Source of the DNA: an uncultured SAR86 cluster bacterium
GTDB taxonomy: Bacteria > Pseudomonadota > Gammaproteobacteria > Magnimaribacterales > Magnimaribacteraceae
DNA: 64,000 nt
Assembly: GCA_902594545.1 (NCBI GenBank)
Contig: CACJMO010000003.1
Location: forward strand, 1-64,000
Direction of reading: 5' to 3'
Shown here: piece by piece, positions 8,964 to 19,494 of the stretch
Numbering within the stretch: the stretch's first letter is position 1
Layout: the number at the start of each line of letters is the position of its first letter
The notes under the pieces: model-generated
Told to the model about the DNA's origin: nothing
The model's input: only the letters and a program-made list of their open reading frames with translations
Database searches by the model: none
Made by a program: the position numbers and the translations under genes

Positions 8964-11900
8964 TTATTTTTTTATATTCTCAAACCAGCCTTTAAATTCC
9001 GTTTTAGGATCCTCTAGTGTTCCTTTGACAGCCCAAGAGCCTGAACTTAACTTATCAAGATTCCTTTCAAAGGCCTTACCTGCTATGTATACAACACCGG
9101 CCGTAAATGGACCACCTAACAAAAGAGCGTAAGCTGGAAGGTATTCCCTCAAAGGAAGTGTCATAATCATCTCTAAATTAAGCTCTCCTAAAACGCCACT
9201 TTCTTTTCTTTCAATTTCTCCTTTCCAGGAAAATTCGCTGGAACCACTTTTGAATACTAAAGGAGTATTAAAAACAATTTTTTCTTTGAAAAGATCTACC
9301 CTGCCCTTTACAGAGTCAGCACTAAAACCAGATTTATAAAGCTTCCTAAAGTCCAAATTAGTTACTTTTTCAAATGAATCAGTGATATTGAAGATATTTA
9401 CTAGTCTCAAGAGATTATTCTGAGTCTGCAATTCAGTTTGCTCTAGTATTAAAAGTCCTTTTGCATTAATAGATACATCACCCAAAATTGATGGATAATC
9501 AAGCTGCCATGGAAGAGATGGCCAGTTTACTTTCAGTGTGGCTTCAAATGTATCCATCTCAAAATTAGGCTCTATTCCAATTTGTTTAAAAGCTTTCTCA
9601 GGAGAGCCTGAATACACTTTGGCAAGCAATTCACTTTTCCAACCAAGTCTACTTCTTGAAATACTTAACCTCGACAAACCTTCAGATGTTTCTGTTAAAC
9701 CCCACTTTTCGTATTTTCCTTCCAGGTTGTCAAGATATATGGCATTTCCTTCAGGAATTAGGTCGAAAGACCAACTCCCATAATTAACTGAATCCAGCAG
9801 CAATGATTTAGTTTTTAATTTGAGCTTTACATCAAGATTATTAAAAACATTTAAAAAAGTAGACTTAGAATTATCTTGAGATAAGTTTACGTTGATAAAA
9901 TCTAAATCTAGTTCTGGATAAAACTCACCAGTTTTAGGCAATGAAAGCGTTCCTCGCAAGATTTTGTTATCTATATCCAAGATTAAATATTCTTTGGAAT
10001 CGATACTTCTTATTGAAGTTTTAGGCAATCTAAAATCTGATAAAACAATTTCGTCAAAAGATAAATTTTTAATAACTAGATCAAAATTACTGTTATCAGT
10101 TGAAAATTGTAAGTCATCTAATATGTCCAGATTTAGTCTCTCTATTTTTCCTATTACAGAAACAATACCAGCCTCTATGCTGATAGACTGCTTGTCCTTT
10201 CCTGCAATAAAATAACCTTCTGTAACTTTTTGTGACAGATTAAATTTGCCTCTCAATATATTGTCGTACCTGAATTGAACTCTCGAAAAATCATTCTTAA
10301 AAGAAGGGTAAAGGCTTAAGCTCAATGATAAAGCCTCTTTTTTATCCTTATAGAATGGATCTGCAATGCCTATCTCAGTACCAAGTAAGTCTGTTTTAAA
10401 ACTCAGGTACGGATTTCTTACTTCATTGCCTTTTATTAAAGAGGGAATAAAAATTTCTATCAAGGCTTTAGAGGATCCAGTAACTTTTGATTGATAAGCA
10501 TCTGGTAAGAAATTTTGTAACTGAATTATCTCTTCAGCACTAAAGGACACATAACCCTTCTTCTCATGGTTTTTTTCAAGATCAAAAATTAAAGGGATCG
10601 AGTTTGCTTTCATGGAAACGAAGCCATTTTGAAAGCCCTTATTACTATCATAATTAATGTCAAAGAAAATATTATTTAAAAGATATTTTAGATTAGCTAT
10701 CTCTACTTCACCTCTCTTACCTTCGCTACTTACTGACAAATTTGAATCTTTATCTAATAGAGATATTTGTTGTTTCAGGGGAGAATCAAAATTAAATTTA
10801 GTTTGGTGCGAACCACTTGATGATGAATTGACGTAATTTTCGCCCAATAACAATTTAGTTATAGTAGAAAAAGGCCCCTCCGAAGTTCCATTTACATTCA
10901 AGAAGTAGATGCCTTCTTTCAAATATGTTTCAAAATTCGCTTGTATTGAGGATTCCAAGAATTTTCCTTCATCAACCTTGCCTTTTAAAACGAAATTATT
11001 TACTTCAAAATTCGTATTTACATCTTCGATGAAGTAAGAATTAACATCTATACATAACCCCCTACCCTCAGCACTCATTCCAAACGAAGCAGTATTAAAG
11101 CTGTAATTAGCGTCAATTGGGCCTCGATAAGCTACAAAAGCATTTCTGTAACTGCCGCACTCAATGAAATCAGAAAGAAAATCATAAGTACTAGTTAAGT
11201 AAAATGTTTTAGGAAATAATTTCAGGGCTGAAGAGTGGTTCAAATCAACAGATGTAACTTGCAGGCTTATATTTCCTAACCTTGATGTTGGGACAGGATT
11301 CAAAGATACATGCCCTTCAAATCTATCACCATCCAATAGAGAGGAGAACGGAGAACTTAAAATCTTCAAACCGAAAGGAGTATTATGAAAATTAATTTCT
11401 GATTTAAAGTCGTTAAGGTGAAGATTTTCATAGGAAAAGAGATCTGAAGTTATTTTTAGTAGAGGACTGAATAAAGTGACTTCACCTTCATTGTCATTAA
11501 AAGAGATCTTGCCGCTTAAACCTTCAAATTGAATAAGTTTATGTTTCACATTTATCTCTTGGAATATAGAGCTTAAGAGCTGCTGATTTGAGAATAAATT
11601 AATTCTCGTATCAAGCAAGAGACCGTTCAGATCGGTATTATTTGTCACCAATTGTATAAAAGAATTAACAACACGATCCTCACTAAGATTGATAAAAGGT
11701 ATGTTGATGTTAATGCCATCATTAAATTCAATGAGAAAATTGGGTAATTTATTAGAAGTATCTTGATTTAGATAAGAGCTAAATTGTATTGCGACATCAG
11801 TGGAATCTTGAAGCTTGAAACTCGAATTTATATTATTGAGCCCGTAGGTGTTTCCATCTAAGACAAGATCTAGATTGCCTTTTATGTCTATTAGCTTCCA

Positions 11901-12578
11901 ATCTAGAAAGCGGAACGTACTATCAGCCTTAAATAAAACCTGAGAGTTACAGCTTTCACAAATCAAATTTAGAATTATTTCATTAACCTTAAATTTTTCA
12001 GTATGAATGAAACCCCTAAAAAGACCGCCGCTTAAATTTTGATCAGGAATAATTCTTAATTCAAGTTTATTTCTATTTTCATCAAAAAGATTAGCATTAA
12101 CGTTAGGTCCTGCTGAAGAAAATGAAGAGTTTAAGTCCAAGGTAACAAAAACCTTATTTTCTTCATTTAACAACCTCAAATCTTCTATAGTTAAAAAGTC
12201 TATTCCATACAAAAAATTAATAGGTTCAAAGGATAATTCACTTCCATTCTTTTGCTGATTAAAATAATAAGAGACTCCAGAGAGACTTACATTGGAAATC
12301 ATTTCTCCAATCAAGAATTTCAACAAAGAAAATTCAATGACAATTTCTTCTATATTGGAAATACCTTCTTTAGATTCTGACTTGAAATCTTTGATGGTTA
12401 ATGAAGGATTGGTTGGATGCCAGTTTGATTCGTGTATGGAGAATCTAACTTGAGGGTCAACATTGTTAGCAAAAATGTATGAGTAAAAATCCTTTTGCAA
12501 CAGTAAGATAGAAAGAACCAAAACAACTCCAAGATAAATTGATATTATCCAGATAAGAAAAGTTATAGATTTCTTCAT
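8964..12578 (-). CDS. yhdP: YhdP family AsmA-like intermembrane phospholipid transport protein
   Basis: This 1204-residue protein is close to the E. coli YhdP size (1266). One N-terminal transmembrane helix (about 5-28) is followed by a very long beta-rich periplasmic region. The C terminus has the AsmA-like end (YAPAY-type segment LREYLPAYALLLGGPFTAG, then a short amphipathic tail GTLEDPKTEFKGWFENIKK). Family members such as YhdP, TamB and YdbH form hydrophobic grooves bridging inner and outer membranes and carry phospholipids outward. It follows mreD after 7 bp, as in gammaproteobacteria where yhdP lies downstream of mreBCD. No intact Mla system is visible here, so this protein could be a main lipid bridge (inference). 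Confidence 0.88.
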   Translation of the reverse strand: MKKSITFLIWIISIYLGVVLVLSILLLQKDFYSYIFANNVDPQVRFSIHESNWHPTNPSLTIKDFKSESKEGISNIEEIVIEFSLLKFLIGEMISNVSLSGVSYYFNQQKNGSELSFEPINFLYGIDFLTIEDLRLLNEENKVFVTLDLNSSFSSAGPNVNANLFDENRNKLELRIIPDQNLSGGLFRGFIHTEKFKVNEIILNLICESCNSQVLFKADSTFRFLDWKLIDIKGNLDLVLDGNTYGLNNINSSFKLQDSTDVAIQFSSYLNQDTSNKLPNFLIEFNDGININIPFINLSEDRVVNSFIQLVTNNTDLNGLLLDTRINLFSNQQLLSSIFQEINVKHKLIQFEGLSGKISFNDNEGEVTLFSPLLKITSDLFSYENLHLNDFKSEINFHNTPFGLKILSSPFSSLLDGDRFEGHVSLNPVPTSRLGNISLQVTSVDLNHSSALKLFPKTFYLTSTYDFLSDFIECGSYRNAFVAYRGPIDANYSFNTASFGMSAEGRGLCIDVNSYFIEDVNTNFEVNNFVLKGKVDEGKFLESSIQANFETYLKEGIYFLNVNGTSEGPFSTITKLLLGENYVNSSSSGSHQTKFNFDSPLKQQISLLDKDSNLSVSSEGKRGEVEIANLKYLLNNIFFDINYDSNKGFQNGFVSMKANSIPLIFDLEKNHEKKGYVSFSAEEIIQLQNFLPDAYQSKVTGSSKALIEIFIPSLIKGNEVRNPYLSFKTDLLGTEIGIADPFYKDKKEALSLSLSLYPSFKNDFSRVQFRYDNILRGKFNLSQKVTEGYFIAGKDKQSISIEAGIVSVIGKIERLNLDILDDLQFSTDNSNFDLVIKNLSFDEIVLSDFRLPKTSIRSIDSKEYLILDIDNKILRGTLSLPKTGEFYPELDLDFINVNLSQDNSKSTFLNVFNNLDVKLKLKTKSLLLDSVNYGSWSFDLIPEGNAIYLDNLEGKYEKWGLTETSEGLSRLSISRSRLGWKSELLAKVYSGSPEKAFKQIGIEPNFEMDTFEATLKVNWPSLPWQLDYPSILGDVSINAKGLLILEQTELQTQNNLLRLVNIFNITDSFEKVTNLDFRKLYKSGFSADSVKGRVDLFKEKIVFNTPLVFKSGSSEFSWKGEIERKESGVLGELNLEMIMTLPLREYLPAYALLLGGPFTAGVVYIAGKAFERNLDKLSSGSWAVKGTLEDPKTEFKGWFENIKK

Positions 12579-12585
12579 ACAAAGA

Positions 12586-13086
12586 CTAAGTTGCTATTTT
12601 TTTTCTTCTTAACTCTCTTAAGACATAAACAGTTGGAGGCCAACACAATGATGAAATAAGTGCAAAAAGAATTGCACTTGATATGTAGGGTAGATCTGAG
12701 ACATTCATTCCTGAAGTTACATTTAAGAAGTCGAAGGTAAAAACCATCTTAAATATGAAGAATAAGAAAAATAAGATTACTGATTGCTGCCAAAGTGGCG
12801 ATACTCTAAATTGATAAAAGAAACGTTGACATGCATAGGTAAAGCATACAAACAACAAAGCATGCAAGCCAAGCAAAGAGCCAGTATATAAATCTAGTAA
12901 AAGACCGAAAAGCATTGCTTCTGTAATTCCTACTTTATCAGGTAGTGCCATATTCCAGTATATTAAACATAAGAGTGTTAATAACGGTTTCCAGTGCATA
13001 ATCATTTCAGGAGAAAAGATATCTAATGCAATCGATATGATTAAAGTTAAATAGATCCAGAGTTTATTTTTTGTATTAATTCTCAT
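12586..13086 (-). CDS. mreD: Rod shape-determining protein MreD
   Basis: MreD is an inner-membrane partner of MreB and MreC in the elongasome. With the ATG at 13086 (MRINTKNKLW) the protein has 166 residues, like E. coli MreD (162), and about five hydrophobic segments. The start overlaps the mreC end by 11 bp. Another ATG at 13110 would add eight residues inside mreC; I preferred the shorter form because the extension has no family match. The motif FGLLLDLYTGSLLGLHAL near residue 60 is typical of MreD. Confidence 0.93.
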   Translation of the reverse strand: MRINTKNKLWIYLTLIISIALDIFSPEMIMHWKPLLTLLCLIYWNMALPDKVGITEAMLFGLLLDLYTGSLLGLHALLFVCFTYACQRFFYQFRVSPLWQQSVILFFLFFIFKMVFTFDFLNVTSGMNVSDLPYISSAILFALISSLCWPPTVYVLRELRRKKIAT

Positions 13087-13933
13087 TTTTGTACACCAAA
13101 AAATATTCATGGTTCAAGGGTGTTGAATTAAAGCTAATTTCAACTTTCAAGAACTCACTATCAACAGGATCAGAGATCGAAGATATCTTTCCAATTGGTA
13201 GGCCTTTTGGATAAATTCCTCCCAAGCCTGAGGTGAAAATCTTTTCACCCTTTTTAAAATTAGCAGTTTTTTTTATGAACTGCAGCTCGCCTTTTCTATC
13301 CAAACCCTTTCCATTCAATATTCCGTGCAGAGATGACTCTTCTGAAATGATTGGTACGGAAGATCTTATATCTTGCAATAAAAGGACTTCTGCTGTTAAA
13401 AAGCCTATATTATTAATTCTTCCTACCAGTCCTTGTTCGGAAATTACTGGGCTATTTTTTTCTATTTCTTTTGGATCTTGAATAGTTAAAACTAACATGG
13501 GCTGAAAAGTATTGGATGATAAAAAGTTTTTTTCAGAGATCACAAATCTATCCTTTTGAATATCAATAGAAGACCACAAGGTGTTCAATTTAGACAAGTC
13601 TATAGATAGCTTTTGAAGATATTCATTAGAAACTTTCAATTTCAGATTCTCTTCTTCTAAAGCATCAACCTTTCTTTGTAAATTTTGCTTCGAAGAAAGG
13701 TTGTCGAAGACTTCCTCCGAAATCTGCATGGGGAGCTCTATGATTAGATTTACAGGTTTAAGTAGATCTAAGGCAAAAGAACGAACGATAACTGAACTGT
13801 TATAGGTTATATCGCTCAACATAAAAGCAAAACAAAGGCTTATGGCAATTACCACTCTGTAAGGTTTCATAGCAGGTATTGCAAAAATAGCTTCGCTACT
13901 TATATTGGATACCTTGTGTTCACGCCTGAGCAT
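13076..13933 (-). CDS. mreC: Rod shape-determining protein MreC
   Basis: MreC is a bitopic membrane protein that activates the PBP2-RodA elongation synthase. The 285 residues contain one transmembrane helix (about 27-45), a coiled coil (about 85-120; KVDALEEENLKLKVSNEYL) and the C-terminal double beta-barrel with SPVISEQGLVGRI and IFTSGLGGIYPKGLPIGKI, the latter being the most conserved MreC motif. It sits between mreB (45 bp upstream) and mreD. Confidence 0.96.
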   Translation of the reverse strand: MLRREHKVSNISSEAIFAIPAMKPYRVVIAISLCFAFMLSDITYNSSVIVRSFALDLLKPVNLIIELPMQISEEVFDNLSSKQNLQRKVDALEEENLKLKVSNEYLQKLSIDLSKLNTLWSSIDIQKDRFVISEKNFLSSNTFQPMLVLTIQDPKEIEKNSPVISEQGLVGRINNIGFLTAEVLLLQDIRSSVPIISEESSLHGILNGKGLDRKGELQFIKKTANFKKGEKIFTSGLGGIYPKGLPIGKISSISDPVDSEFLKVEISFNSTPLNHEYFLVYKNEN

Positions 13934-13978
13934 CTCTTAATGATACTCAGAGTATTGAAAGAAATATATCTTAAAATG

Positions 13979-15016
13979 CTATTCTGTAGAAAGGAGGTCT
14001 ATGTCGTATTTATCCATGATTTCAAGTGCACTTCCTCCTCCTTTTGCTACACAAGTTAATGGATCCTCTGCCACAATTACTGGTAATCCTGTTTGACTCG
14101 AAATAAGCACGTCTAAGTCTCTCAACATTGCTCCACCGCCAGTTAGCACAATTCCTCTTTCGCTTATGTCTGCACTTAATTCGGGAGGTGAAGCCTCGAG
14201 AGCTGTTCTTATTGCCTGAATAATAGCTGACAAAGGCTCTAGCATGGCGTCATAAGCTTGCTTGCTATTCATTGTGAAAGTAATAGGTATTCCTTCTGCA
14301 AGGTTCCTTCCCCTTACCTCCATTTCAATTACTTCAGAATCTGGTGACGCTGTGCCTATTATATGCTTTACTTTCTCTGCAGTTGCGTCACCTAAAAGCA
14401 CGCCTTGATTTCTTCTGACATAAGAAATTATTGATTCATCAAGTTTGTCTCCTCCCACTTTCAGGGAGTGTGCATAAACAACCCCGTTCAAAGCTAAAAT
14501 AGCCACTTCGGTTGTGCCACCCCCTATATCTACAACCATTGATCCGCTGGCTTCTTCAACAGGTAAGCCTGCCCCTATGGCTGCAGCCATAGGTTCTTCT
14601 ATGAGACGCACCTCTCTAGCGCCAGCTTTAAGGACAGATTCTCTAATAGCTCTTCTTTCAACTTGAGTAGACTCACAAGGGACACATACTAATATTCTAG
14701 GGCTCGGTCTTACAAAACTGTCTTCATGCACTCTTTGCACAAAGTGTTTTAGCATTTCCTCAGTAACCTGAAAGTCTGCAATTACCCCATCTTTTAAAGG
14801 CCTGATAGCTGTAATATTTCCAGGTGTTCTTCCAAGCATTTTTTTTGCCTCTGCCCCTACCGCAACAACAGTTCTTTGCCCTGCATTAGTTCTAATGGCA
14901 ACTACCGATGGTTCATCTAGTATGATTCCTTTCTCTTTGACATAAACCAATGTATTGGCCGTTCCAAGGTCAATGGATAAATCATTTGAGAATAAGCCCC
15001 TTAATTGTTTTAACAT
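13979..15016 (-). CDS. mreB: Rod shape-determining actin homologue MreB
   Basis: MreB forms membrane-bound filaments that steer cell-wall elongation. At 345 residues it is full length. It has the actin-fold phosphate loops (LGTANTLVY near 18; [12 protein letters not shown] near 170), the [12 protein letters not shown] hinge and [17 protein letters not shown] near the C terminus. Its presence implies rod or elongated cells. It is the first gene of mreB-mreC-mreD-yhdP and is divergent from gatC. Confidence 0.98.
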   Translation of the reverse strand: MLKQLRGLFSNDLSIDLGTANTLVYVKEKGIILDEPSVVAIRTNAGQRTVVAVGAEAKKMLGRTPGNITAIRPLKDGVIADFQVTEEMLKHFVQRVHEDSFVRPSPRILVCVPCESTQVERRAIRESVLKAGAREVRLIEEPMAAAIGAGLPVEEASGSMVVDIGGGTTEVAILALNGVVYAHSLKVGGDKLDESIISYVRRNQGVLLGDATAEKVKHIIGTASPDSEVIEMEVRGRNLAEGIPITFTMNSKQAYDAMLEPLSAIIQAIRTALEASPPELSADISERGIVLTGGGAMLRDLDVLISSQTGLPVIVAEDPLTCVAKGGGSALEIMDKYDIDLLSTE

Positions 15017-15093
15017 TTAATGCTTTCTGAGAATGCTTTGTAAAATAAAGTACTAACTCTAGCAATAGCATTGTTTTTGAGCAAGCCACAATA

Positions 15094-15102
15094 TGCTACA
15101 TT
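15094..15102 (+). promoter_or_regulatory. Possible extended -10 promoter for gatCAB
   Basis: In the 116-bp gap between divergent mreB and gatC, TGCTACATT (extended -10) lies about 30 bp upstream of the gatC ATG. A T-rich TTTTGA sits about 16 bp upstream as a weak -35. The opposite strand of the same gap must also hold the mreB promoter, but I could not choose a convincing one. Confidence 0.35.
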
Positions 15103-15132
15103 ACGCATCTTTTATTTAATAAAGCCAGAAAT

Positions 15133-15429
15133 ATGTCATTAAGCGACCAAGAATTGAAAGAAATTGCTTACTTAGCCAGAATAAATGTTAAGGACGAGTC
15201 TTTAAGCGCATTAAAGGTTGAGCTTGAAGAAATCCTTAAACTTTTTGAAGAATTAAACGAAGCTGATACCTCAGAGGTTGACGCTATGTCACATCCTCTT
15301 GATCTGTCTCAACCAGTTAGAAAAGATGAGGTAACGGAAAAGAATGAAAGAGAAGAGCTATTAAAAAACGCTCCCTCTGCTAAATCTGGTTTATTTTTGG
15401 TACCTAAAGTGATAGAAGGAGAAGGCTAG
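15133..15429 (+). CDS. gatC: Asp-tRNA(Asn)/Glu-tRNA(Gln) amidotransferase subunit C
   Basis: GatC (98 residues) is the small subunit that clamps GatA and GatB together. It begins with the family pattern [17 protein letters not shown] and ends with the [14 protein letters not shown] segment. Its TAG overlaps the gatA GTG by one base, so gatC-gatA-gatB form one operon. The operon corrects mischarged Glu-tRNA(Gln) and/or Asp-tRNA(Asn). Confidence 0.96.
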   Translation: MSLSDQELKEIAYLARINVKDESLSALKVELEEILKLFEELNEADTSEVDAMSHPLDLSQPVRKDEVTEKNEREELLKNAPSAKSGLFLVPKVIEGEG

Positions 15430-16883
15430 TGGAGCTAAACAAACTTTCCCTTTCTGAGATAAAAATTGGTTTAGAAAAAGGAGATTTCACTTCTACAGAG
15501 CTTACTTCTCATTACCTAGAAAGGATTGATAAACATGACGAGCAACTTAATTCTTTTATATCTGTCACATCCGATCATGCTTTAGAGCAAGCAAAAGCTG
15601 CTGACCAAAGATACAAAAATGAAGATGCACTTCCATTAGATGGTATTCCGATAGCCCACAAAGACATATTCTGTACTAAAGGAATATTAACAACATGTGG
15701 CTCTCGTATGTTATCCAACTTTGAGTCCCCTTACTCTGCTACGGTATACGAAAAGCTGGATAAACAAGGAATGGTAATGTTGGGTAAGACAAACATGGAT
15801 GAATTTGCCATGGGCTCTTCTAACGAAACAAGTTTTTTTGGAAAAGTAAAAAATCCCTGGAATCAAGATTATGTGCCGGGAGGCTCCTCAGGTGGATCAG
15901 CTGCCTGTGTATCTGCTGAACTTGCCCCAGTTGCTACCGCAACCGATACAGGAGGATCAATAAGACAACCCGCTTCTCTTTGTGGACTTACGGGAATCAA
16001 GCCTACTTACGGAAGAGTATCAAGATATGGCATGATTGCTTTTGCATCGAGTTTAGATCAAGGTGGAGTAATTGCAAGATCCGCTGAAGATGCAGCTCTG
16101 GTATTGGAGGCCATGTCTGGTCACGATCCGAAAGACTCTACAAGCCTTAATTTGGATGCACCAGATTTAACTGCTAATCTAAATGATTCAATAAAGGGAA
16201 TGAAAATAGGTCTTCCAAAGGAGTTTTTTGATAGGGAGATTCCTTCCTTCGTTGAAAACTCTATCGAGGAGGCTATTGCAGTATATAAGGATTTAGGAGC
16301 TGAAATAGTAGAAGTGTCACTCAAGAATATAAATCTTTCTCTTCCGGTTTATTACATAATTGCGCCTGCAGAATGTTCTGCAAATCTTTCACGTTACGAT
16401 GGTGTGAGATATGGCTACAGATGTGAAGATCCTGAAAATATTGAAGATCTATTTATGAGGACAAGAGAAGAAGGATTTGGTGCAGAAGTAAAGCGAAGAA
16501 TATTAATTGGGACATATGCACTTTCAGCCGGATATTATGATGCCTATTATTTGAAAGCCCAAAAATGTAGGCAGCTTGTTGCCAATGATTTCAATGAGGC
16601 ATTTAAGAATGTTGATGTTATCCTATCTCCAACTACTCCAGGAACATCATTCAAAGCGGGAGAAAAAACAAATGACCCTATTGAAATGTATCTGCAAGAT
16701 ATTTTTACTATCCCAGCTAACTTAGCTGGCCTTCCAGGCCTGTCGATACCTTGCGGCGAACATAATGGACTGCCTCTTGGTATGCAATTAGTTGGCAATT
16801 CACTGGAAGAAGCGAAATTACTTCAATTCGCCCATTCCTTTCAATCCAATACAAACTGGCATAAAAAAATGCCTAATATTTGA
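15429..16883 (+). CDS. gatA: Asp-tRNA(Asn)/Glu-tRNA(Gln) amidotransferase subunit A
   Basis: GatA is the amidase that releases ammonia from glutamine for transamidation on GatB. In 484 residues the amidase-signature catalytic triad is visible: Lys78 (AHKD), the cis-Ser near 153 in [10 protein letters not shown], and the nucleophile Ser177 in [11 protein letters not shown]. The start is a GTG overlapping the gatC stop. The stop is followed one base later by the gatB ATG. Confidence 0.97.
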   Translation: MELNKLSLSEIKIGLEKGDFTSTELTSHYLERIDKHDEQLNSFISVTSDHALEQAKAADQRYKNEDALPLDGIPIAHKDIFCTKGILTTCGSRMLSNFESPYSATVYEKLDKQGMVMLGKTNMDEFAMGSSNETSFFGKVKNPWNQDYVPGGSSGGSAACVSAELAPVATATDTGGSIRQPASLCGLTGIKPTYGRVSRYGMIAFASSLDQGGVIARSAEDAALVLEAMSGHDPKDSTSLNLDAPDLTANLNDSIKGMKIGLPKEFFDREIPSFVENSIEEAIAVYKDLGAEIVEVSLKNINLSLPVYYIIAPAECSANLSRYDGVRYGYRCEDPENIEDLFMRTREEGFGAEVKRRILIGTYALSAGYYDAYYLKAQKCRQLVANDFNEAFKNVDVILSPTTPGTSFKAGEKTNDPIEMYLQDIFTIPANLAGLPGLSIPCGEHNGLPLGMQLVGNSLEEAKLLQFAHSFQSNTNWHKKMPNI

Positions 16884-16884
16884 T

Positions 16885-18330
16885 ATGAGCGTAAATTTAG
16901 ATAATTGGGAAGCTGTTATAGGACTTGAAATTCACGTCCAACTCTCAACAAAATCAAAGTTATTTTCTGGAGCAAGTACAGATTTTGGAGCATTACCCAA
17001 TACTCAAGCCTGCAATATTGACCTGGCGCTTCCGGGTGTTTTACCGGTTCTTAATGAAGAGGTACTAAAAATGGCTATCAAATTGGGTAAAGCACTCAAT
17101 GCAGAAATAAATAGTCCTACAAGTTTTGCAAGGAAAAATTATTTTTATCCTGATTCTCCAAAAGGCTATCAGATTAGCCAGATGGATAAACCAATTGTCG
17201 AAACTGGATATTTGGATATAGAAACTGAAGAGGGAAAGAAAAGAATTGGAGTGACGAGGGCACACCTTGAAGAGGATGCTGGAAAATCTCTTCATGATGA
17301 TTTTGAAGGGCAATCAGGAATTGACTTAAATAGAGCCGGTACCCCTCTCTTAGAAATAGTTTCGGAACCAGAGATTAATTCGCCGCAAGAAGCAGTGGCA
17401 TATTTGAAGTCTATACATTCAATTATTCGATATCTCGATATATCTGATGGCAACATGGCCGAGGGTTCTATGCGATGTGATGCTAATGTTTCCGTTAGAA
17501 AGAAAGGTGAAAAAGATCTAGGAATAAGAACAGAAACAAAAAATGTTAATTCCTTTAGATTTGTCGAAAAAGCAATTCAATATGAAATAGAGAGACAAAT
17601 ACATGAAATAGAGTCAGGAAATAAAATAACACAAGAAACACGTTTATATGATTCACAAACAAATACAACTCGTCCTATGAGATCTAAAGAGTTTGCTAAT
17701 GATTATAGATACTTTCCGGAACCAGACTTGTTGCCTATTAATCTTGATAAGAGTTTTATAGACGAGGTAATGGCTACTATGCCGGAAATGCCTTCAGAAA
17801 AGAAAGAAAGATTTATCTCTGAATTTGGTCTTAGCGCATATGACGCCGAACTCTTAGCAGCTGATAAAGATTTAGCAGACTTTTTTGAAGATGTTAATGC
17901 TGTTTCTAAATCGCCAAAATTAAGTGCTAATTGGATAATGGGTGAACTATCAGCTGAATTAAATAATGAAAACTTAACTATCCGGGAGTCAAAAGTTACT
18001 TCGAATAAACTTGGTCAATTGATCTTGAGAATAGAAGACGGAACTATCTCAGGAAAAATAGCAAAAGAAATATTTGAAAAATTATGGTCTTCCGACAATG
18101 AAGTGGACGAAATAATTCAAAGCGAAGGACTAGAGCAGGTTACTGACGATAAAGAAATAGAAAGTATGATTGATGAAGTAATAAACAGTAATCCTGAACA
18201 ACTTGAACAATATAGATCAGGTAAAGATAGGCTTTTTGGTTTTTTTGTTGGTCAAGTAATGAAGGCCTCCCAAGGCAAGGCAAACCCAAAGCAAGTCAAC
18301 GATATCCTAAGGAAAAAGTTAGAAAAATAG
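16885..18330 (+). CDS. gatB: Asp-tRNA(Asn)/Glu-tRNA(Gln) amidotransferase subunit B
   Basis: GatB activates the misacylated tRNA with ATP and transfers ammonia to it. I start it at the ATG at 16885 ([20 protein letters not shown]), giving 481 residues; the frame is open further upstream but that part lies inside gatA. The cradle domain motifs [28 protein letters not shown] and [13 protein letters not shown] are present, and the C-terminal YqeY-like tail domain ends in [19 protein letters not shown]. Its end overlaps a convergent TetR-like gene by 12 bp. Confidence 0.97.
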   Translation: MSVNLDNWEAVIGLEIHVQLSTKSKLFSGASTDFGALPNTQACNIDLALPGVLPVLNEEVLKMAIKLGKALNAEINSPTSFARKNYFYPDSPKGYQISQMDKPIVETGYLDIETEEGKKRIGVTRAHLEEDAGKSLHDDFEGQSGIDLNRAGTPLLEIVSEPEINSPQEAVAYLKSIHSIIRYLDISDGNMAEGSMRCDANVSVRKKGEKDLGIRTETKNVNSFRFVEKAIQYEIERQIHEIESGNKITQETRLYDSQTNTTRPMRSKEFANDYRYFPEPDLLPINLDKSFIDEVMATMPEMPSEKKERFISEFGLSAYDAELLAADKDLADFFEDVNAVSKSPKLSANWIMGELSAELNNENLTIRESKVTSNKLGQLILRIEDGTISGKIAKEIFEKLWSSDNEVDEIIQSEGLEQVTDDKEIESMIDEVINSNPEQLEQYRSGKDRLFGFFVGQVMKASQGKANPKQVNDILRKKLEK

Positions 18331-18903
18331 TCTGTCCTGTAAGTGAAGGTTGATCATATTGTTAAAGTCTTTAAGGATAGCTTTCCTTTCTCTCTTGCCC
18401 ACTGTCGCGCAATATTCATAGAAACCATATGCAGAAAGAAGAACTAGATCTGTCTGTCTATCCAAGACTGCGTCGATTTTACCCGGCCAGCCCTTCTTGA
18501 TTATTTTTCTAAAGACTTGCTTGTAGTATTTTTTTGCTCGGTTTCTTTCCTCAATACATTTAGGAAGATAAAAAGACGCTGAAAATACTAAATCACTATA
18601 ATCTGGTAAAAGTTCTATGAAGGTTAGAAAAACTGTTTCAAGAAGTTCTTTTGCATCGTTGGCTGTCTTTGCTTTCTTTAATCCAGTTTCAAGAAAGTTT
18701 TCGATCTTTCTATTAACTCTTTTTTGCTCGTTAAGAAAGATATCTTCAACACTCAAGAAAAATTCTGTTATCTCATTCAAGGGGATATCCAATTCTTGTG
18801 CAAGTCTTGGAAAGGCAATAGTGTGAAGAGTTTTATCTGACTTCCTAATAGACTCCATAGCCTTTTGGATAATTTTTACCTTCTTTTGAACATTAACTTT
18901 CAT
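18319..18903 (-). CDS. TetR-like regulator paralogue 1 of a tandem pair
   Basis: This 194-residue protein has an N-terminal three-helix DNA-binding pattern of TetR type ([26 protein letters not shown] at about 30-55) followed by an all-helical ligand/dimer region. It is a clear paralogue of the next gene upstream. Shared signatures include [25 protein letters not shown] and the extreme C terminus NLHLQDR(L/K)FF. The family is not one I can name, and target and ligand are unknown. It is the last gene of the run that begins at prfA, and its end overlaps gatB by 12 bp. Confidence 0.7.
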   Translation of the reverse strand: MKVNVQKKVKIIQKAMESIRKSDKTLHTIAFPRLAQELDIPLNEITEFFLSVEDIFLNEQKRVNRKIENFLETGLKKAKTANDAKELLETVFLTFIELLPDYSDLVFSASFYLPKCIEERNRAKKYYKQVFRKIIKKGWPGKIDAVLDRQTDLVLLSAYGFYEYCATVGKRERKAILKDFNNMINLHLQDRLFF

Positions 18904-18904
18904 T

Positions 18905-19489
18905 TTAAAAAAACTTCCTATCCTGAAGATGTAAATTAAGCATATTTCTAAAATCTCGTAGGATCTTGGTTCTTTCTATTTTAGGTATATGGACAACGTG
19001 ATCCACAAAACCATAGAACAGGACTGTTACAAGCTCTGTTTGCCTTTCTAAAACTTTTTCATCTTTTCCAGGCCAACCTCTTTTGATAAGCTTTTTAAAC
19101 TTTTGTTTTACTCTTTCTCTATTCTTTTCTCTATATTTTATGCATTTAGGTAAGTAGCACGATAATTCCAATCTCAAATCAGCATCATCACTTAGGGTTT
19201 CAACAAATCTTTCGAAGAAAATCTCAAAGGCATTTTTAAAATCACCTGGAGTTTTAGATTTTTTTATGTGTCTATCCCAATATCTATGCAGTGACTCCCA
19301 ATCTTTCTTCTGTGCCTCTAAGAAAATGTCCTCAGTGGTGGTATAGAATGCTTGAATCTCATCCACCCTTACATTCAATTCATTGGCAATTGCAAAGAAA
19401 CTAAGCTGCTCAATTCTTTTGCTCTTCCTAAGAGAATTAACAGCTCTTTTGACTACCTTATCCTTAAGATTAATGGTAGATGTATTCAT
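18905..19489 (-). CDS. TetR-like regulator paralogue 2 of a tandem pair
   Basis: Also 194 residues, separated from paralogue 1 by a single base. The DNA-binding part reads IANELNVRVDEIQAFYTTTEDIF (about 30-52), the normal TetR helix-turn-helix spacing. The remainder is basic and helical, with YLPKCI, KRGWPGK, VLERQTELV and LNLHLQDRKFF. Equal length, colinear motifs and adjacency point to a tandem duplication now clearly diverged. It lies 5 bp after a MaoC hydratase gene and downstream of an acyl-CoA ligase, so a fatty-acid-responsive regulator is a reasonable guess (inference). Confidence 0.72.
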   Translation of the reverse strand: MNTSTINLKDKVVKRAVNSLRKSKRIEQLSFFAIANELNVRVDEIQAFYTTTEDIFLEAQKKDWESLHRYWDRHIKKSKTPGDFKNAFEIFFERFVETLSDDADLRLELSCYLPKCIKYREKNRERVKQKFKKLIKRGWPGKDEKVLERQTELVTVLFYGFVDHVVHIPKIERTKILRDFRNMLNLHLQDRKFF

Positions 19490-19494
19490 GAAGA

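Noticed and set aside
8964-12578. yhdP as a transferred or repeat-rich surface adhesin
   Set aside because: N-terminal helix, AsmA-like C terminus and mreBCD neighbourhood identify YhdP; base composition is like its neighbours.
16792-16884. Upstream extension of gatB
   Set aside because: It lies inside gatA; the family N terminus begins at [17 protein letters not shown] (16885).
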